Below, piece by piece: positions 16,847-26,688 of a DNA stretch of 64,000 nt. Every line of letters begins with the position of its first letter. The first letter of the stretch is position 1. The translations under genes were made by a program, and so were the position numbers. The stretch covers positions 5,084,001 through 5,148,000 of the forward strand of contig NZ_CP098740.1 in the NCBI RefSeq assembly GCF_026167665.1, in the 5' to 3' direction. The notes beneath the pieces were generated by a model, which saw nothing but the letters and a program-made list of their open reading frames with translations, made no database searches and was not told the DNA's origin. The stretch comes from Streptomyces drozdowiczii. GTDB lineage: Bacteria; Actinomycetota; Actinomycetes; Streptomycetales; Streptomycetaceae.

Positions 16847-19528
16847 TCAGAGACCGTACCGGTCCCGCGCCTCCTTGACGGCGGTCGCCGGCACCTCGCC
16901 GCGCCGGGCCAGCTGGGCCAGCGTGGCGACCACGACGGACGGGGCGTCGACGCCGAAGTGGCGGCGGGCCGCGTCACGCGTGTCGGAGAGGCCGAAGCCG
17001 TCCGTGCCGAGCGAGGTGTAGTCCTGCTCCACCCACTGGCTGATCTGGTCCGGCACCGCGCGCATCCAGTCGCTGACCGCGACGACCGGACCCGGAGCGC
17101 CCTCCAGCGCCTGCGTCACGTACGGCACCCGCTGCTCACCGCGGAGCAGCGCCTCGTCGCACTCCAGCGCCTCGCGGCGCAGCTCGCCCCAGGAGGTCGC
17201 GGACCAGACGTCGGCCGTGACACCCCAGTCGGCGGCCAGCAGCTCCTGGGCCTCCAGGGCCCAGTGGATCGCCGTGCCGGAGGCCAGCAGCTGGGCGCGC
17301 GGCGCGTCCGCCGCTGCGGGCGTGCCCTCCTTGAAGCGGTACAGGCCCTTGACGATGCCCTCCTCGACGCCCTCCGGCATCGCGGGCTGCGGCTTCGGCT
17401 CGTTGTAGACCGTCAGGTAGTAGAAGACGTTCGAGTCCTCGCCGGGGGCGGCCTGGCCGTACATCCGCCGCAGACCGTCCTTGACGATCACCGCGATCTC
17501 GTACGCGAACGCCGGGTCGTAGTTGAGCGACGCCGGGTTCGTGGCGGCGATCAGGTGCGAGTGGCCGTCCGCGTGCTGGAGGCCCTCGCCCGTCAGGGTC
17601 GTACGGCCGGCGGTGGCGCCGACGATGAAGCCCTTGCCGAGCTGGTCGGCGAGCTGCCAGAACTGGTCGCCCGTCCGCTGCCAGCCGAACATCGAGTAGA
17701 AGATGTAGAACGGGATCATCGTCTCGCCGTGCGTCGCGTACGACGTGGCGGCGGCGATGAAGTCGGCCATGGCGCCGGCCTCGGTGATCCCCTCGTTGAG
17801 GATCTGGCCGTCCTTGGCCTCCTTGTAGTACATCAGCTGGTCGCGGTCGACCGGCTCGTACGTCTGGCCCAGCGGCGAGTAGATGCCGGCCGAGGGGAAC
17901 AGCGACTCCATGCCGAAGGTGCGGGCCTCGTCGGGGACGATCGGCACCCAGCGCCTGCCGGTCTGCTTGTCCCGCATCAGGTCCTTGACCAGGCGGACGA
18001 AGGCCATGGTGGTGGCCATCTCCTGCTTGCCGGAGCCCTTCTTGAGCGCGGCGAACGCGCGCTCCTCGGGCTGCGGCAGCGCCACCGCGTGCACCCGGCG
18101 GGCCGGGGCGGGGCCGCCGAGGGCGGCGCGGCGCTCCTGGAGGTAGCGGACCTCGGGGGAGTCGGCGCCCGGGTGGCCGTAGGGCACCAGGCCGTCGGCG
18201 AAGGCGCTGTCCGGGATCGGGAGGCCGAGCAGCTCGCGCATGCCCTTGAACTCGTCGATCGTCAGCTTCTTCATCTGGTGGTTGGCGTTCTTGGACTCGA
18301 AGCCCTTGCCGAGCGTGTAGCCCTTCACCGTCTGGGCGAGGATCACGGTCGGCGCGCCCTTGTGCTCGACGGCCGCGCGGTACGCCGCGTACACCTTGCG
18401 GGCCTCGTGGCCGCCGCGCGAGGTGTAGAAGCACTCGGCGATCTTCGCGTCGGTGAGCAGTTTCGCCAGCTCGGCGAGGGCGGGCTCGGCGCCGAAGAAG
18501 TGCTCGCGGATGTAGGCGACGTCGCGGGTGGCGTACGTCTGGAACTGCGCGTCCGGGACCTCGCGGAGGCGGCGGACCAGCGCGCCCGTGGTGTCGAGCT
18601 GGAACAGCTCGTCCCAGGCGTTGCCCCAGAGCGTCTTGATGACGTTCCAGCCGGCGCCCCGGAAGGCGCCCTCCAGCTCCTGCACGACGCGGAAGTTGGC
18701 GCGGACCGGACCGTCGAGGCGCTGCAGGTTGCAGTTGATGACGAAGGTCAGGTTGTCGAGCTTCTCGCGGGCCGCGAGGGCGAGGGCGGCGGTCGACTCG
18801 GGCTCGTCCATCTCGCCGTCGCCCAGGAAGGCCCAGACGTGCGAGTTCGACGTGTCCTTGATGTTGCGGTTGGCGAGGTAGCGGTTGAAGCGCGCCTGGT
18901 AGATCGCCGAGAGCGGGCCGAGGCCCATGGAGACCGTGGGGAACTCCCACAGCCAGGGCAGCCGGCGCGGGTGCGGGTAGGAGGGCAGGCCGTTGCCGCC
19001 GGACTCCTGGCGGAAGTTGTCGAGCTGCTGCTCGCTGAGCCGGCCGTCGAGGAAGGCGCGGGCGTAGATGCCGGGGGAGGCGTGGCCCTGCACGTACAGC
19101 TGGTCGCCGGAGCCGTCCCCCTCCTTGCCGCGGAAGAAGTGGTTGAAGCCGGTCTCGTACAGCCAGGCCGCCGAGGCGAAGGTGGCGATGTGGCCGCCGA
19201 CGCCGAAGCGCGCGCCACGGGTGACCATCGCGGCCGCGTTCCAGCGGTTCCACGCGGTGATCTTCGACTCCATCTCCAGGTCACCGTCGAAGTCGGGCTC
19301 CGCGGCGGTCGGGATGGAGTTGACGTAATCGGTCTCCAGCAGCTTGGGCAGCGCGAGACCGGCGCCCTCGGCGTGCTGGAGCGAGCGCCGCATCAGGTAC
19401 GCGGCACGGTGCGGGCCCGCGGCCTTGGTGACGGCATCCAGGGAGGCCGCCCATTCAGCGGTCTCCTCCGGGTCGCGGTCCGGGAGCTGGTCGAGCTCGC
19501 TCGGAAGCTTTCCTACGGGGTCGGTCAT
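16847..19528 (-). CDS. aceE: Pyruvate dehydrogenase E1 component (homodimeric type)
   Basis: An 893-residue thiamine-diphosphate enzyme that decarboxylates pyruvate and acetylates the lipoyl group of E2. The TPP motif reads [16 protein letters not shown] with N following in [14 protein letters not shown]. Other family blocks are [50 protein letters not shown] and YFLTVYNE-like YYLTVYNEP. The length matches actinobacterial AceE. ATG 19528 has GGAAGG about eight bases upstream. No E2 gene follows directly; the E2 (sucB) and E3 (lpd) lie 1 kb and 3 kb upstream on the same strand, separated by a GntR regulator. This agrees with actinobacteria, where one E2 serves both pyruvate and 2-oxoglutarate complexes. 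Confidence 0.96.
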   Translation of the reverse strand: MTDPVGKLPSELDQLPDRDPEETAEWAASLDAVTKAAGPHRAAYLMRRSLQHAEGAGLALPKLLETDYVNSIPTAAEPDFDGDLEMESKITAWNRWNAAAMVTRGARFGVGGHIATFASAAWLYETGFNHFFRGKEGDGSGDQLYVQGHASPGIYARAFLDGRLSEQQLDNFRQESGGNGLPSYPHPRRLPWLWEFPTVSMGLGPLSAIYQARFNRYLANRNIKDTSNSHVWAFLGDGEMDEPESTAALALAAREKLDNLTFVINCNLQRLDGPVRANFRVVQELEGAFRGAGWNVIKTLWGNAWDELFQLDTTGALVRRLREVPDAQFQTYATRDVAYIREHFFGAEPALAELAKLLTDAKIAECFYTSRGGHEARKVYAAYRAAVEHKGAPTVILAQTVKGYTLGKGFESKNANHQMKKLTIDEFKGMRELLGLPIPDSAFADGLVPYGHPGADSPEVRYLQERRAALGGPAPARRVHAVALPQPEERAFAALKKGSGKQEMATTMAFVRLVKDLMRDKQTGRRWVPIVPDEARTFGMESLFPSAGIYSPLGQTYEPVDRDQLMYYKEAKDGQILNEGITEAGAMADFIAAATSYATHGETMIPFYIFYSMFGWQRTGDQFWQLADQLGKGFIVGATAGRTTLTGEGLQHADGHSHLIAATNPASLNYDPAFAYEIAVIVKDGLRRMYGQAAPGEDSNVFYYLTVYNEPKPQPAMPEGVEEGIVKGLYRFKEGTPAAADAPRAQLLASGTAIHWALEAQELLAADWGVTADVWSATSWGELRREALECDEALLRGEQRVPYVTQALEGAPGPVVAVSDWMRAVPDQISQWVEQDYTSLGTDGFGLSDTRDAARRHFGVDAPSVVVATLAQLARRGEVPATAVKEARDRYGL

Positions 19529-19783
19529 GATCGCCGCCTTCCGGTGAGGAGGGGGGTGGAGAAGTCCCTGACTGGCAGGACAGGGCGATGGGGCCGGTGG
19601 GCCCGCGGAGTGAACTGTAAATCGCCGATCGATGATCGATCAAAGGATGAACGGCAAAACTTCTCGATATGAAGAAAGTGGCATGCGGTGCCATGAAATG
19701 GGGCACCGAGTGACGGGATTTACCCGTCAAAACGGGCGCTGACCTGCACGGAAGAGCGCCGGGGCCGACACTTGCGCAGCGCC

Positions 19784-20407
19784 TCAGGCGCGCGGCGCGC
19801 ACCCCAGGACGTGCGCCTTCACCAGCGTCCCGATGTCCGGGTCCTTGCGCAGGAACGCGTCGATGAGCGCCTCGTGCTCCTCCGCGTACGACTTCTGGAC
19901 CGTCCCCAGCCAGCGGATCGACAGGGCGGTGAACACCTCGATGCCCAGCCCCTCCCAGGTGTGCAGCAGCACCGCGTTCCCCGCCGCCCGCACCATCGCG
20001 CGGTGGAAGCCGACCGTGTGCCTGACCTGGGCCTCGCCGTCCGCCAGCCGGTCCGCCTCGTACAGCGCCGCGACATGCGGGGCGAGCAGCGAGCAGTCCT
20101 CGCCGAGCCCGGGGGCCGCCAGCTCGGCCGCGATCTGCTCCAGGCCCGCCCGTACGGGGTAGCTCTCCTCCAGGTCCGCCGCGGTGAGGTTGCGGACCCG
20201 GACGCCCTTGTTGGGCGCCGACTCGATCAGCCGCAGCGTCTCCAGCTCCCGCAGCGCCTCGCGCACGGGCGTCTGGCTGACCTCCAGCTCGGTCGCGATG
20301 CGCCGCTCCACGATCCGCTCGCCCGGCTTCCAGCGCCCGCTGACGATCCCCTCCACGATGTGCTCGCGGATCTGTTCGCGCAGCGAGTGGACGACGGGCG
20401 GGGTCAT
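19784..20407 (-). CDS. GntR family regulator, FCD (FadR/PdhR-like) subfamily
   Basis: A 207-residue regulator. The winged helix (residues 1-70: LREQIREHIVEGIVSGRWKPGERI, VSQTPVREALRELETLRLIE) is followed by an all-helical FCD ligand domain with metal-binding-type residues (D and H in TVGFHRAMVRAAGNAVLLHT and EEHEALIDAFLRKDP). FCD members bind organic acids; position between aceE and sucB suggests pyruvate, lactate or another central acid, by inference. An exact TGTCTAGACA palindrome stands 63 bases upstream of the start (20471-20480), likely an autoregulatory operator. A GATCGATGATCGATC stretch near 19625-19640 upstream of aceE may be another regulatory site. Confidence 0.9.
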   Translation of the reverse strand: MTPPVVHSLREQIREHIVEGIVSGRWKPGERIVERRIATELEVSQTPVREALRELETLRLIESAPNKGVRVRNLTAADLEESYPVRAGLEQIAAELAAPGLGEDCSLLAPHVAALYEADRLADGEAQVRHTVGFHRAMVRAAGNAVLLHTWEGLGIEVFTALSIRWLGTVQKSYAEEHEALIDAFLRKDPDIGTLVKAHVLGCAPRA

Positions 20408-20470
20408 GACGGGCTCCTTCGGACAGACCGGTACGCCTGCACCGGGCTCGGTGGCCGGGGCGACCGGTGG

Positions 20471-20480
20471 TGTCTAGACA
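20471..20480. promoter_or_regulatory. GntR-type operator palindrome TGTCTAGACA
   Basis: A perfect 10-bp palindrome, extended imperfectly as GGTGTCTAGACAAT. FadR-type GntR proteins typically recognise TNGTNNNNACNA-like sites, which this resembles. On the regulator's strand it overlaps a TATTGT -10-like hexamer, consistent with autorepression. Confidence 0.6.
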
Positions 20481-20487
20481 ATACGGC

Positions 20488-20524
20488 GGCGCCCCCGCCC
20501 GGAAGGGTTCCGGACGGGGGCGCC
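20488..20524. terminator. sucB terminator hairpin
   Basis: A 10-bp outer stem (20488-20497 with 20515-20524) and an inner CCGGAA/TTCCGG stem, 14 bases beyond the sucB stop codon. Confidence 0.8.
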
Positions 20525-20538
20525 GATCGTGAGGCTGG

Positions 20539-22341
20539 TTACAGGCCGAGCTCGACCTCGAACTCGCCGGCCTCCAGGATCGCCTTGACCGCGGTCAGGT
20601 AGCGGGCGGCGTCCGCGCCGTCCACCAGACGGTGGTCGTAGGAGAGCGACAGGTACGTCATGTCGCGGACACCGATCACGGTGCCCTCCTCGGTCTCGAT
20701 GACCGCGGGACGCTTCACGGTGGCGCCGATGCCCAGGATGGCTGCCTGGTTCGGCGGCACGATGACGGTGTCGAACAGCGCGCCGCGCGAGCCGGTGTTG
20801 CTGATGGTGAAGGTGGCACCGGACATGTCGTCCGGGGTCAGGCCGCCACCGCGGGCCTTGCCGGCCAGCTCGGCGGTCTTCTTCGAGATACCGGCGATGT
20901 TGAGGTCGCCCGCGCCCTTGATGACCGGGGTCATCAGGCCCTTCTCGGCGTCCACGGCGATGCCGATGTTCTCCGAGTCGAAGTACGTGATGGTGCCTTC
21001 GTCCTCGTTGATCCGGGCGTTGATGACCGGGTGGGCCTTCAGCGCCTGGGCGGCGGCCTTCACGTAGAACGGCATCGGGGAGAGCTTGACGCCCTCACGG
21101 GCCGCGAAGCCGTCCTTCGCCTTGGCGCGCAGCTTCATCAGCTTGGTGACGTCGACCTCGACGACCGAGGTCAGCTGGGCCTGCGAGTGCAGCGCCTTCA
21201 TCATGTTGTCGCCGATGACCTTGCGCATGCGGGTCATCTTGACGGTCTGGCCGCGCAGCGGGGACGCCTCCAGCTTCGGCGCCTTGGCGGCGGCCGGAGC
21301 GGCGGCGGCGGGCGCCGGGGCAGCGGCGGCGGCCTTGGCGGCCTCCGCGGCGGCGACGACATCCTGCTTGCGGATGCGGCCACCGACGCCGGTGCCCTTG
21401 ACCGAGCCCAGGTCGACGCCGTTTTCGGCGGCGAGCTTGCGGACCAGCGGCGTGACGTACGCGCCGTCGTCACCGGAGGTCGCGGCCGGGGCGGCGGCCG
21501 GAGCCTGCGCCGGGGCGGCCGGGGCCGGGGCGGGAGCCGCCGGAGCCGGGGCCTGGGCGGCGGGCGCCGGAGCCGGAGCGGCCGGAGCCGGAGCGGGCGC
21601 GGCGGGGGCCGGAGCCGGAGCCGGTTCCGGCGCGGGGGCCGGGGCGGGCTCGGCCGGAGCCTCCTGGGCCGGGGCGGGCTGAGCCGGGGCCGGGGCCTCG
21701 GCCGGAGCGGCGCCGGGCGCGCCGATGACGGCGAGCTTGGCGCCGACCTCGGCGGTCTCGTCCTCGCCGACCACGATCTCCAGCAGCACACCGGCGACCG
21801 GGGCGGGGATCTCGGTGTCGACCTTGTCCGTGGAGACCTCGAGCAGCGGCTCGTCCTCCGCGACCTCCTCGCCGACCTCCTTCAGCCAGCGGGTGACGGT
21901 GCCCTCGGTGACGCTCTCGCCGAGCGCCGGCAGGGTGACGTCGGTGCCGGAGGCGGAGGAGGCGCCGGTGGTGGCCTCGGCGCTCGGCGCCTGGGCCGGG
22001 GCCTCGGTCTCGGTGGACGGCGCGGTCGGGGCCTCGGCGGCGGCCGGGGCGGGGGCCGCGGCCGGCTCGGCCGCCGGAGCGGACTCGGCGGCCGGGGCGC
22101 CCGAGCCGTCGTCGATGATGGCCAGCTCGGCGCCGACCTCGACGGTCTCGTCCTCGGCGACCTTGATGGACGACAGGACGCCGGAGGCGGGGGCGGGGAT
22201 CTCGGTGTCGACCTTGTCGGTCGAGACCTCGAGCAGCGGCTCGTCGGCCTCGACGCGCTCGCCCTCGGCCTTCAGCCAGCGGGTGACAGTGCCCTCGGTG
22301 ACGCTCTCGCCGAGCGCCGGAAGGGTTACGGAAACCGACAT
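20539..22341 (-). CDS. sucB: 2-oxoacid dehydrogenase E2 (dihydrolipoyllysine acyltransferase)
   Basis: A 600-residue E2 subunit. Two lipoyl domains (residues about 2-75 and 132-210) each carry the lipoylation motif [14 protein letters not shown], at Lys43 and Lys173. They are joined by Ala/Pro/Glu linkers. A long Ala-Pro linker (about 215-290) leads to the E3-binding domain ([20 protein letters not shown] near 300). The catalytic acyltransferase domain follows from about 370, with the active site [18 protein letters not shown] near the C terminus. Usually annotated as succinyltransferase, but in actinobacteria this subunit serves the pyruvate complex too. lpd lies immediately upstream (59-base gap) and is probably co-transcribed. 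The linker codons are highly repetitive. Confidence 0.95.
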   Translation of the reverse strand: MSVSVTLPALGESVTEGTVTRWLKAEGERVEADEPLLEVSTDKVDTEIPAPASGVLSSIKVAEDETVEVGAELAIIDDGSGAPAAESAPAAEPAAAPAPAAAEAPTAPSTETEAPAQAPSAEATTGASSASGTDVTLPALGESVTEGTVTRWLKEVGEEVAEDEPLLEVSTDKVDTEIPAPVAGVLLEIVVGEDETAEVGAKLAVIGAPGAAPAEAPAPAQPAPAQEAPAEPAPAPAPEPAPAPAPAAPAPAPAAPAPAPAAQAPAPAAPAPAPAAPAQAPAAAPAATSGDDGAYVTPLVRKLAAENGVDLGSVKGTGVGGRIRKQDVVAAAEAAKAAAAAPAPAAAAPAAAKAPKLEASPLRGQTVKMTRMRKVIGDNMMKALHSQAQLTSVVEVDVTKLMKLRAKAKDGFAAREGVKLSPMPFYVKAAAQALKAHPVINARINEDEGTITYFDSENIGIAVDAEKGLMTPVIKGAGDLNIAGISKKTAELAGKARGGGLTPDDMSGATFTISNTGSRGALFDTVIVPPNQAAILGIGATVKRPAVIETEEGTVIGVRDMTYLSLSYDHRLVDGADAARYLTAVKAILEAGEFEVELGL

Positions 22342-22400
22342 GGTTTCAGTTGCTCCTTACGAAAATGCGGAAGTGGTCGGTCGTCGCGCCCGGTCGACGG

Positions 22401-23789
22401 TCAGTCGTGGGAGTGCAGCGGCTTGCCGGCGAGCGCCAGGTGCGCCTCGCCCATCGCCTCGTTCTGCGTCGGGTGGGCGTGGATGAGCTGGGCCACCTCG
22501 GCCGGCAGCGCTTCCCAGTTGTAGATCAGCTGGGCTTCGCCGACCTGCTCGCCCATACGGTCACCGACCATGTGGACGCCGACCACGGCACCGTCCTTGA
22601 CCTGGACGAGCTTGATCTCGCCCGCGGTCTTGAGGATCTTGCTCTTGCCGTTGCCCGCGAGGTTGTACTTCAGCGCGACGACCTTGTCCGCGCCGTACAG
22701 CTCCTTGGCCTTGGCCTCGGTGATGCCGACGGAGGCGACCTCGGGGTGGCAGTACGTGACCCGGGGGACACCGTCGTAGTCGATCGGGACGGTCTTGAGG
22801 CCGGCCAGCCGCTCCGCGACGAGGATGCCCTCGGCGAAGCCGACGTGCGCCAGCTGGAGCGTCGGGACCAGGTCGCCCACGGCGGAGATCGTCTCCACGT
22901 TGGTCCGCATGTACTCGTCGACCAGGACGTAGCCGCGGTCCATGGCGACCCCGGCCTCCTCGTAACCGAGGCCCTGCGAGACCGGGCCGCGGCCGATCGC
23001 GACCAGCAGCACCTCCGCCTCGAAGGTCTTGCCGTCGGCGAGGGTCACGCGGACGCCGTCCTGCGTGTACTCGGCGCTCTGGAAGAAGGTGCCGAGGTTG
23101 AACTTGATGCCGCGCTTGCGGAAGGCGCGCTCAAGGAGCTTCGAGCTGTTCTCGTCCTCGACCGGGACGAGGTGCTTCAGGCCCTCGATGATCGTCACTT
23201 CGGAGCCGAAGGAGGTCCACGCCGAGGCGAACTCGACGCCGATGACGCCGCCGCCCAGCACGATCGCGGACTTCGGGACGCGGTCCAGCTTCAGCGCGTG
23301 GTCCGAGGAGATGATGCGGTTGCCGTCGATCTCCAGGCCCGGCAGCGACTTCGGCACGGAGCCGGTCGCCAGGAGCACGTGGCGGCCCTGGATGCGCTGG
23401 CCGTTCACGTCCACCGAGGTGGGGGAGGAGAGCCGGCCCTCACCCTCGATGTAGTGCACCTTGCGGGAGGCGACGAGACCCTGGAGGCCCTTGTACAGGC
23501 CGGAGATCACGTCGTCCTTGTACTTGTGGACGGCCGCCATGTCGATGCCCTCGAAGGTGGCCTTCACACCGAACTGCTCGGACTCACGGGCCTGGTCCGC
23601 GATCTCGCCGGCGTGCAGCAGGGCCTTCGTGGGGATGCAGCCGTTGTGCAGGCAGGTGCCGCCGACCTTGCCCTTCTCGATCAGAGCGACGTCCAGGCCC
23701 AGCTGCGCTCCGCGCAGGGCCGCGGCGTACCCGCCGCTGCCACCGCCGAGGATCACTAGGTCGAAAACGGTGCTGGCGTCGTTCGCCAC
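22401..23789 (-). CDS. lpd: Dihydrolipoyl dehydrogenase (E3)
   Basis: A 462-residue flavoprotein that reoxidises the lipoyl group of E2 with NAD. FAD motif VILGGGSGGYAAALRGAQLG is at residues 12-31. The redox disulfide is Cys46/Cys51 in GGTCLHNGCIPTK. The NAD motif is VLGGGVIGVEFASAWTSFG. The second FAD segment is ISAVGDLVPTLQLAHVGFAEG, and the C-terminal acid-base pair is in HAHPTQNEAMGEA. GTG 23789 has GGAGGA six to seven bases upstream; the in-frame ATG at 23807 lacks one. It leads the lpd-sucB unit; the promoter region is shared in the gap with pepA's terminator. Confidence 0.97.
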   Translation of the reverse strand: MANDASTVFDLVILGGGSGGYAAALRGAQLGLDVALIEKGKVGGTCLHNGCIPTKALLHAGEIADQARESEQFGVKATFEGIDMAAVHKYKDDVISGLYKGLQGLVASRKVHYIEGEGRLSSPTSVDVNGQRIQGRHVLLATGSVPKSLPGLEIDGNRIISSDHALKLDRVPKSAIVLGGGVIGVEFASAWTSFGSEVTIIEGLKHLVPVEDENSSKLLERAFRKRGIKFNLGTFFQSAEYTQDGVRVTLADGKTFEAEVLLVAIGRGPVSQGLGYEEAGVAMDRGYVLVDEYMRTNVETISAVGDLVPTLQLAHVGFAEGILVAERLAGLKTVPIDYDGVPRVTYCHPEVASVGITEAKAKELYGADKVVALKYNLAGNGKSKILKTAGEIKLVQVKDGAVVGVHMVGDRMGEQVGEAQLIYNWEALPAEVAQLIHAHPTQNEAMGEAHLALAGKPLHSHD

Positions 23790-23995
23790 GTCACGTCCTC
23801 CATGCATGTGCGCCGTACGCCGGGCCCCGTCCTCGGGGTGTTACCGGCCGGTCGGCTGGTGTGCGGCCGCTTTGTCTTCGGCCCTGTGGTGGGGGCCCTG
23901 TCCTGCCGAGAACCCATCTTCGCACTTGTTGACGGTGGGCGGGACGCGGGGCCCGTGTCCGGGACGGTCGATCGTCCCTCCCGGGGGCAAACACC

Positions 23996-24025
23996 TACGG
24001 CCCCGGACGTATGCCCGGGGCCGTA
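23996..24025 (-). terminator. pepA terminator hairpin
   Basis: An 11-bp perfect stem (23996-24006 with 24015-24025), 20 bases beyond the pepA stop. The rest of the 255-base gap upstream of lpd shows no gene. Confidence 0.8.
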
Positions 24026-24044
24026 CGGGGCGTGCCGCGAACGG

Positions 24045-25598
24045 TCAGCCGAGGTCGCCGGCGGCGGTGCGCTCCGCCAGCTTCACCAGCGTGCGGACGG
24101 CGGAGCCGGTGCCGCCCTTGGGCGTGTAGCCGTAGGGGGCGCCCTCGTGGAAGGCGGGGCCCGCGATGTCCAGGTGGGCCCAGGCGATGCCCTCGCCCAC
24201 GAACTCCTTCAGGAACAGACCGGCCACCAGGCCGCCGCCCATCCGCTCGCCCATGTTGGCGATGTCGGCGGTCGGGGAGTCCATGCCCTTGCGCAGGTCG
24301 GCCGGGAGCGGCATCGGCCAGGACGCCTCGCCGACCTCCTCCGCGATCTCGTGGATCGAGGTACGGAAGGCGTCGTCGTTGGACATGATGCCGAAGGTGC
24401 GGTTGCCCAGGGCCAGCACCATCGCGCCGGTCAGGGTCGCCACGTCGACGATCGCGTCCGGGTTCTCCTCCGAGGCGCGGGTCAGCGCGTCGGCCATGAC
24501 GAGCCGGCCCTCGGCGTCGGTGTTGAGGACCTCGACGGTCTTGCCGCTGTACATGCGCAGGACGTCGCCCGGGCGGGTGGCGCTGCCCGACGGCATGTTC
24601 TCGGCGAGCGCCAGCCAGGCGGTGACGTTGACGCGCAGGCCCAGACGGGCGGCCGAGACGACGGTCGCGAACACGGCGGCGGCGCCGGCCATGTCGCACT
24701 TCATCGTCTCGTTGTGACCGGCCGGCTTCAGCGAGATGCCGCCCGAGTCGTAGGTGATGCCCTTGCCGACGAGGGCCAGGGTCTTCTCCGCCTTCGGGTG
24801 CGTGTAGGCGAGCTTCACCAGGCGCGGGCCGCGCTCGGCGCCCTGGCCGACGCCGAGGATGCCGCCGTAGCCGCCCTTGACGAGCGCCTTCTCGTCCAGC
24901 ACCTGCACCTTGATGCCGTGCTCCTTGCCGGCGGCGGTGGCCACGGCGGCGAAGGACTCGGGGTACAGGTCGTTGGGCGGGGTGTTGACCAGGTCGCGGG
25001 CGCGGTTGATCTCCTCGGCGAGGGCGATCGCGCGCTCGGCGGCGGCCTTGAACGCCTTGTCGCGCGGCTTGGCACCGAGCACGGCGACCTCGGCCAGCGC
25101 CTGCTTGGCACCGGCGGGCTTCGCGTCCTTGGGGGCCAGCTTGTTCTCGCCGGCCTGGTAGGCGGTGAAGGCGTACGCGCCGAGCAGGGCGCCCTCCGCG
25201 ACGGCCTCGGCGTCCTCGACGGACCCGACGGGCAGCGCGAAGCCGGCCTTCTTCGAGCCGGCCAGGGAACGGGCGGCGGCACCGGCGGCCCGGCGCAGCG
25301 TCTCGGCGTCGTACGCGCCGTCCTTCTCCGGGGCCTTGCCGAGGCCGGCCGCGATGACGACGGGGACCTTCAGGCCCTCGGGGGCGGGGACCTTCGTCAG
25401 CTCGCCCTCGGCACCCGAGGCGCCCAGGGTCGCCAGGACGGCGGCGAGCTTTCCGCCGAACGCCTTGTCCACGGCCTCGGCGCCCGGTGCGAGGACCAGG
25501 TCGCCAGGCTTGGATCCAGCGCCCTTGGCGACGCCCACGACGAGGGCGTCGGCGCGCAGCGTCGCCGCACCGGCAGTGCTGAGAGTGAGAGCAGTCAC
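24045..25598 (-). CDS. pepA: Leucyl aminopeptidase (M17)
   Basis: A 517-residue cytosolic metallo-aminopeptidase that removes N-terminal residues from peptides. The C-terminal catalytic domain shows the full M17 set: LVGKGITYDSGGISLKPAGH (first metal Lys and Asp), MKCDMAGAAAV, and the signature NTDAEGRLVMADAL. The N-terminal domain (1-170) is the variable macro-like domain. GTG 25598 (VTALTLSTAGAATLRADALV) is chosen as the frame upstream has no family sequence; no strong ribosome site was found. It is divergent from a secreted lipoprotein gene. Its location beside lpd is, by recall, conserved in Streptomyces. Confidence 0.95.
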   Translation of the reverse strand: MTALTLSTAGAATLRADALVVGVAKGAGSKPGDLVLAPGAEAVDKAFGGKLAAVLATLGASGAEGELTKVPAPEGLKVPVVIAAGLGKAPEKDGAYDAETLRRAAGAAARSLAGSKKAGFALPVGSVEDAEAVAEGALLGAYAFTAYQAGENKLAPKDAKPAGAKQALAEVAVLGAKPRDKAFKAAAERAIALAEEINRARDLVNTPPNDLYPESFAAVATAAGKEHGIKVQVLDEKALVKGGYGGILGVGQGAERGPRLVKLAYTHPKAEKTLALVGKGITYDSGGISLKPAGHNETMKCDMAGAAAVFATVVSAARLGLRVNVTAWLALAENMPSGSATRPGDVLRMYSGKTVEVLNTDAEGRLVMADALTRASEENPDAIVDVATLTGAMVLALGNRTFGIMSNDDAFRTSIHEIAEEVGEASWPMPLPADLRKGMDSPTADIANMGERMGGGLVAGLFLKEFVGEGIAWAHLDIAGPAFHEGAPYGYTPKGGTGSAVRTLVKLAERTAAGDLG

Positions 25599-25793
25599 GG
25601 TGGTGAAATCTCGCTTCCGTTGAGTTCTTCTCGGTCGAGTGGGTGGGCCGACCGTGCCCGGCGCATCGTAGACGCGGCCGCAATGTGCCGTGAATGAGCC
25701 TACGCGCGCCTTCGCCGCCCGCTCACGGCGGCAAGCCGTAGCCGTCGTACGGTGGTGCTCCCGGGAAGATCGTCCCGGTGGACCTGGGGGACG

Positions 25794-26681
25794 ATGCGCG
25801 ACCGGACGGCCGCACGGACGAGCGGGGCGCGCGGCGCTCTCGCCGTCACCGCACTCATGCTGCTCACGACGCTCACGGGGTGCTCCTCGGGGCATGACGA
25901 GGCCCCGGCGGGGAAGGCGACCGCCTCCGCGCGGCCCTCGCCGGCGCGCTGGCGGCCGGCGCCCGGCACGGACTGGCAGTGGCAGCTGTCCGGCAGGCTC
26001 GACACCTCGGTGGACGCCCCGGTGTACGACATCGACGGCTTCGACCGCACGGCGGCCCAGGTCGCCGCGCTGCACCGCGAGGGCCGCAAGGTCATCTGCT
26101 ACCTCTCCACCGGCGCCTGGGAGGAGTTCCGCCCGGACGCCGCCCGCTTCCCCACCGCCGTGCTCGGGAAGGGCAACGGCTGGAAGGGCGAGCGCTGGCT
26201 CGACATCCGGCGCACCGAGGTCCTGGAACCGCTGATGGAGGCCCGGATCGCGATGTGCGCGAAGAAGGGTTTCGACGCGGTCGAACCGGACAACATGGAC
26301 GGCTACCGCAACAGGAGCGGCTTCCCGCTCACCGCCGCCGACCAGCTGCGCTACAACCGCCTGATCGCCCGCCTGGTCCACCGCCACGGCATGTCGGTCG
26401 GCCTCAAGAACGACCTCCCGCAGATCCCGGAGCTGGTCGGGGACTTCGACTTCGCGGTCAACGAGCAGTGCGCGCAGTACGAGGAGTGCGAGGAGCTGAC
26501 CCCGTTCGTGAAGGCGGGCAAGGCGGTCTTCCATGTGGAGTACGAGCTGCCGGCGGCGGAGTTCTGCGCACAGTCCCGGAAGCTGGGGCTCAGCTCGCTG
26601 CGCAAGGAGTACGAGCTGGGCGCGGAGCGCGAGAGCTGCGCCCAGGGCGTGTCCGGCGGATCAGGGTCGGACACGCCCTAG
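25794..26681 (+). CDS. Secreted lipoprotein, GH114-like (endo-alpha-1,4-polygalactosaminidase family)
   Basis: A 295-residue exported protein. Residues 1-32 form a signal sequence with Arg residues, a hydrophobic core (ALAVTALMLLTTL) and the lipobox LTGC, so Cys about 31 should be lipidated. The mature domain matches the TIM-barrel GH114 family: VYDIDGFDRTAAQVAALH, KVICYLSTGAWEEFRPDA, KGFDAVEPDNMDGYRNRSGF and FDFAVNEQCAQYEECEELTP. The glutamate and aspartate in AVEPDNMDGY are candidate catalytic residues. Members cut alpha-1,4-galactosamine polymers in fungal and bacterial matrices, so this may attack exopolysaccharide. ATG 25794 has GGGGGAC just upstream. Confidence 0.88.
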   Translation: MRDRTAARTSGARGALAVTALMLLTTLTGCSSGHDEAPAGKATASARPSPARWRPAPGTDWQWQLSGRLDTSVDAPVYDIDGFDRTAAQVAALHREGRKVICYLSTGAWEEFRPDAARFPTAVLGKGNGWKGERWLDIRRTEVLEPLMEARIAMCAKKGFDAVEPDNMDGYRNRSGFPLTAADQLRYNRLIARLVHRHGMSVGLKNDLPQIPELVGDFDFAVNEQCAQYEECEELTPFVKAGKAVFHVEYELPAAEFCAQSRKLGLSSLRKEYELGAERESCAQGVSGGSGSDTP

Positions 26682-26688
26682 CCGCTCC

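Noticed and set aside
17136..19253. A 705-codon frame overlapping aceE in another frame, and similar long frames over glnA, the SulP gene and ctaD
   Set aside because: Each has Arg/Pro/Ala-rich composition, no ribosome site and no family pattern, while the overlapped genes are well conserved enzymes or transporters.
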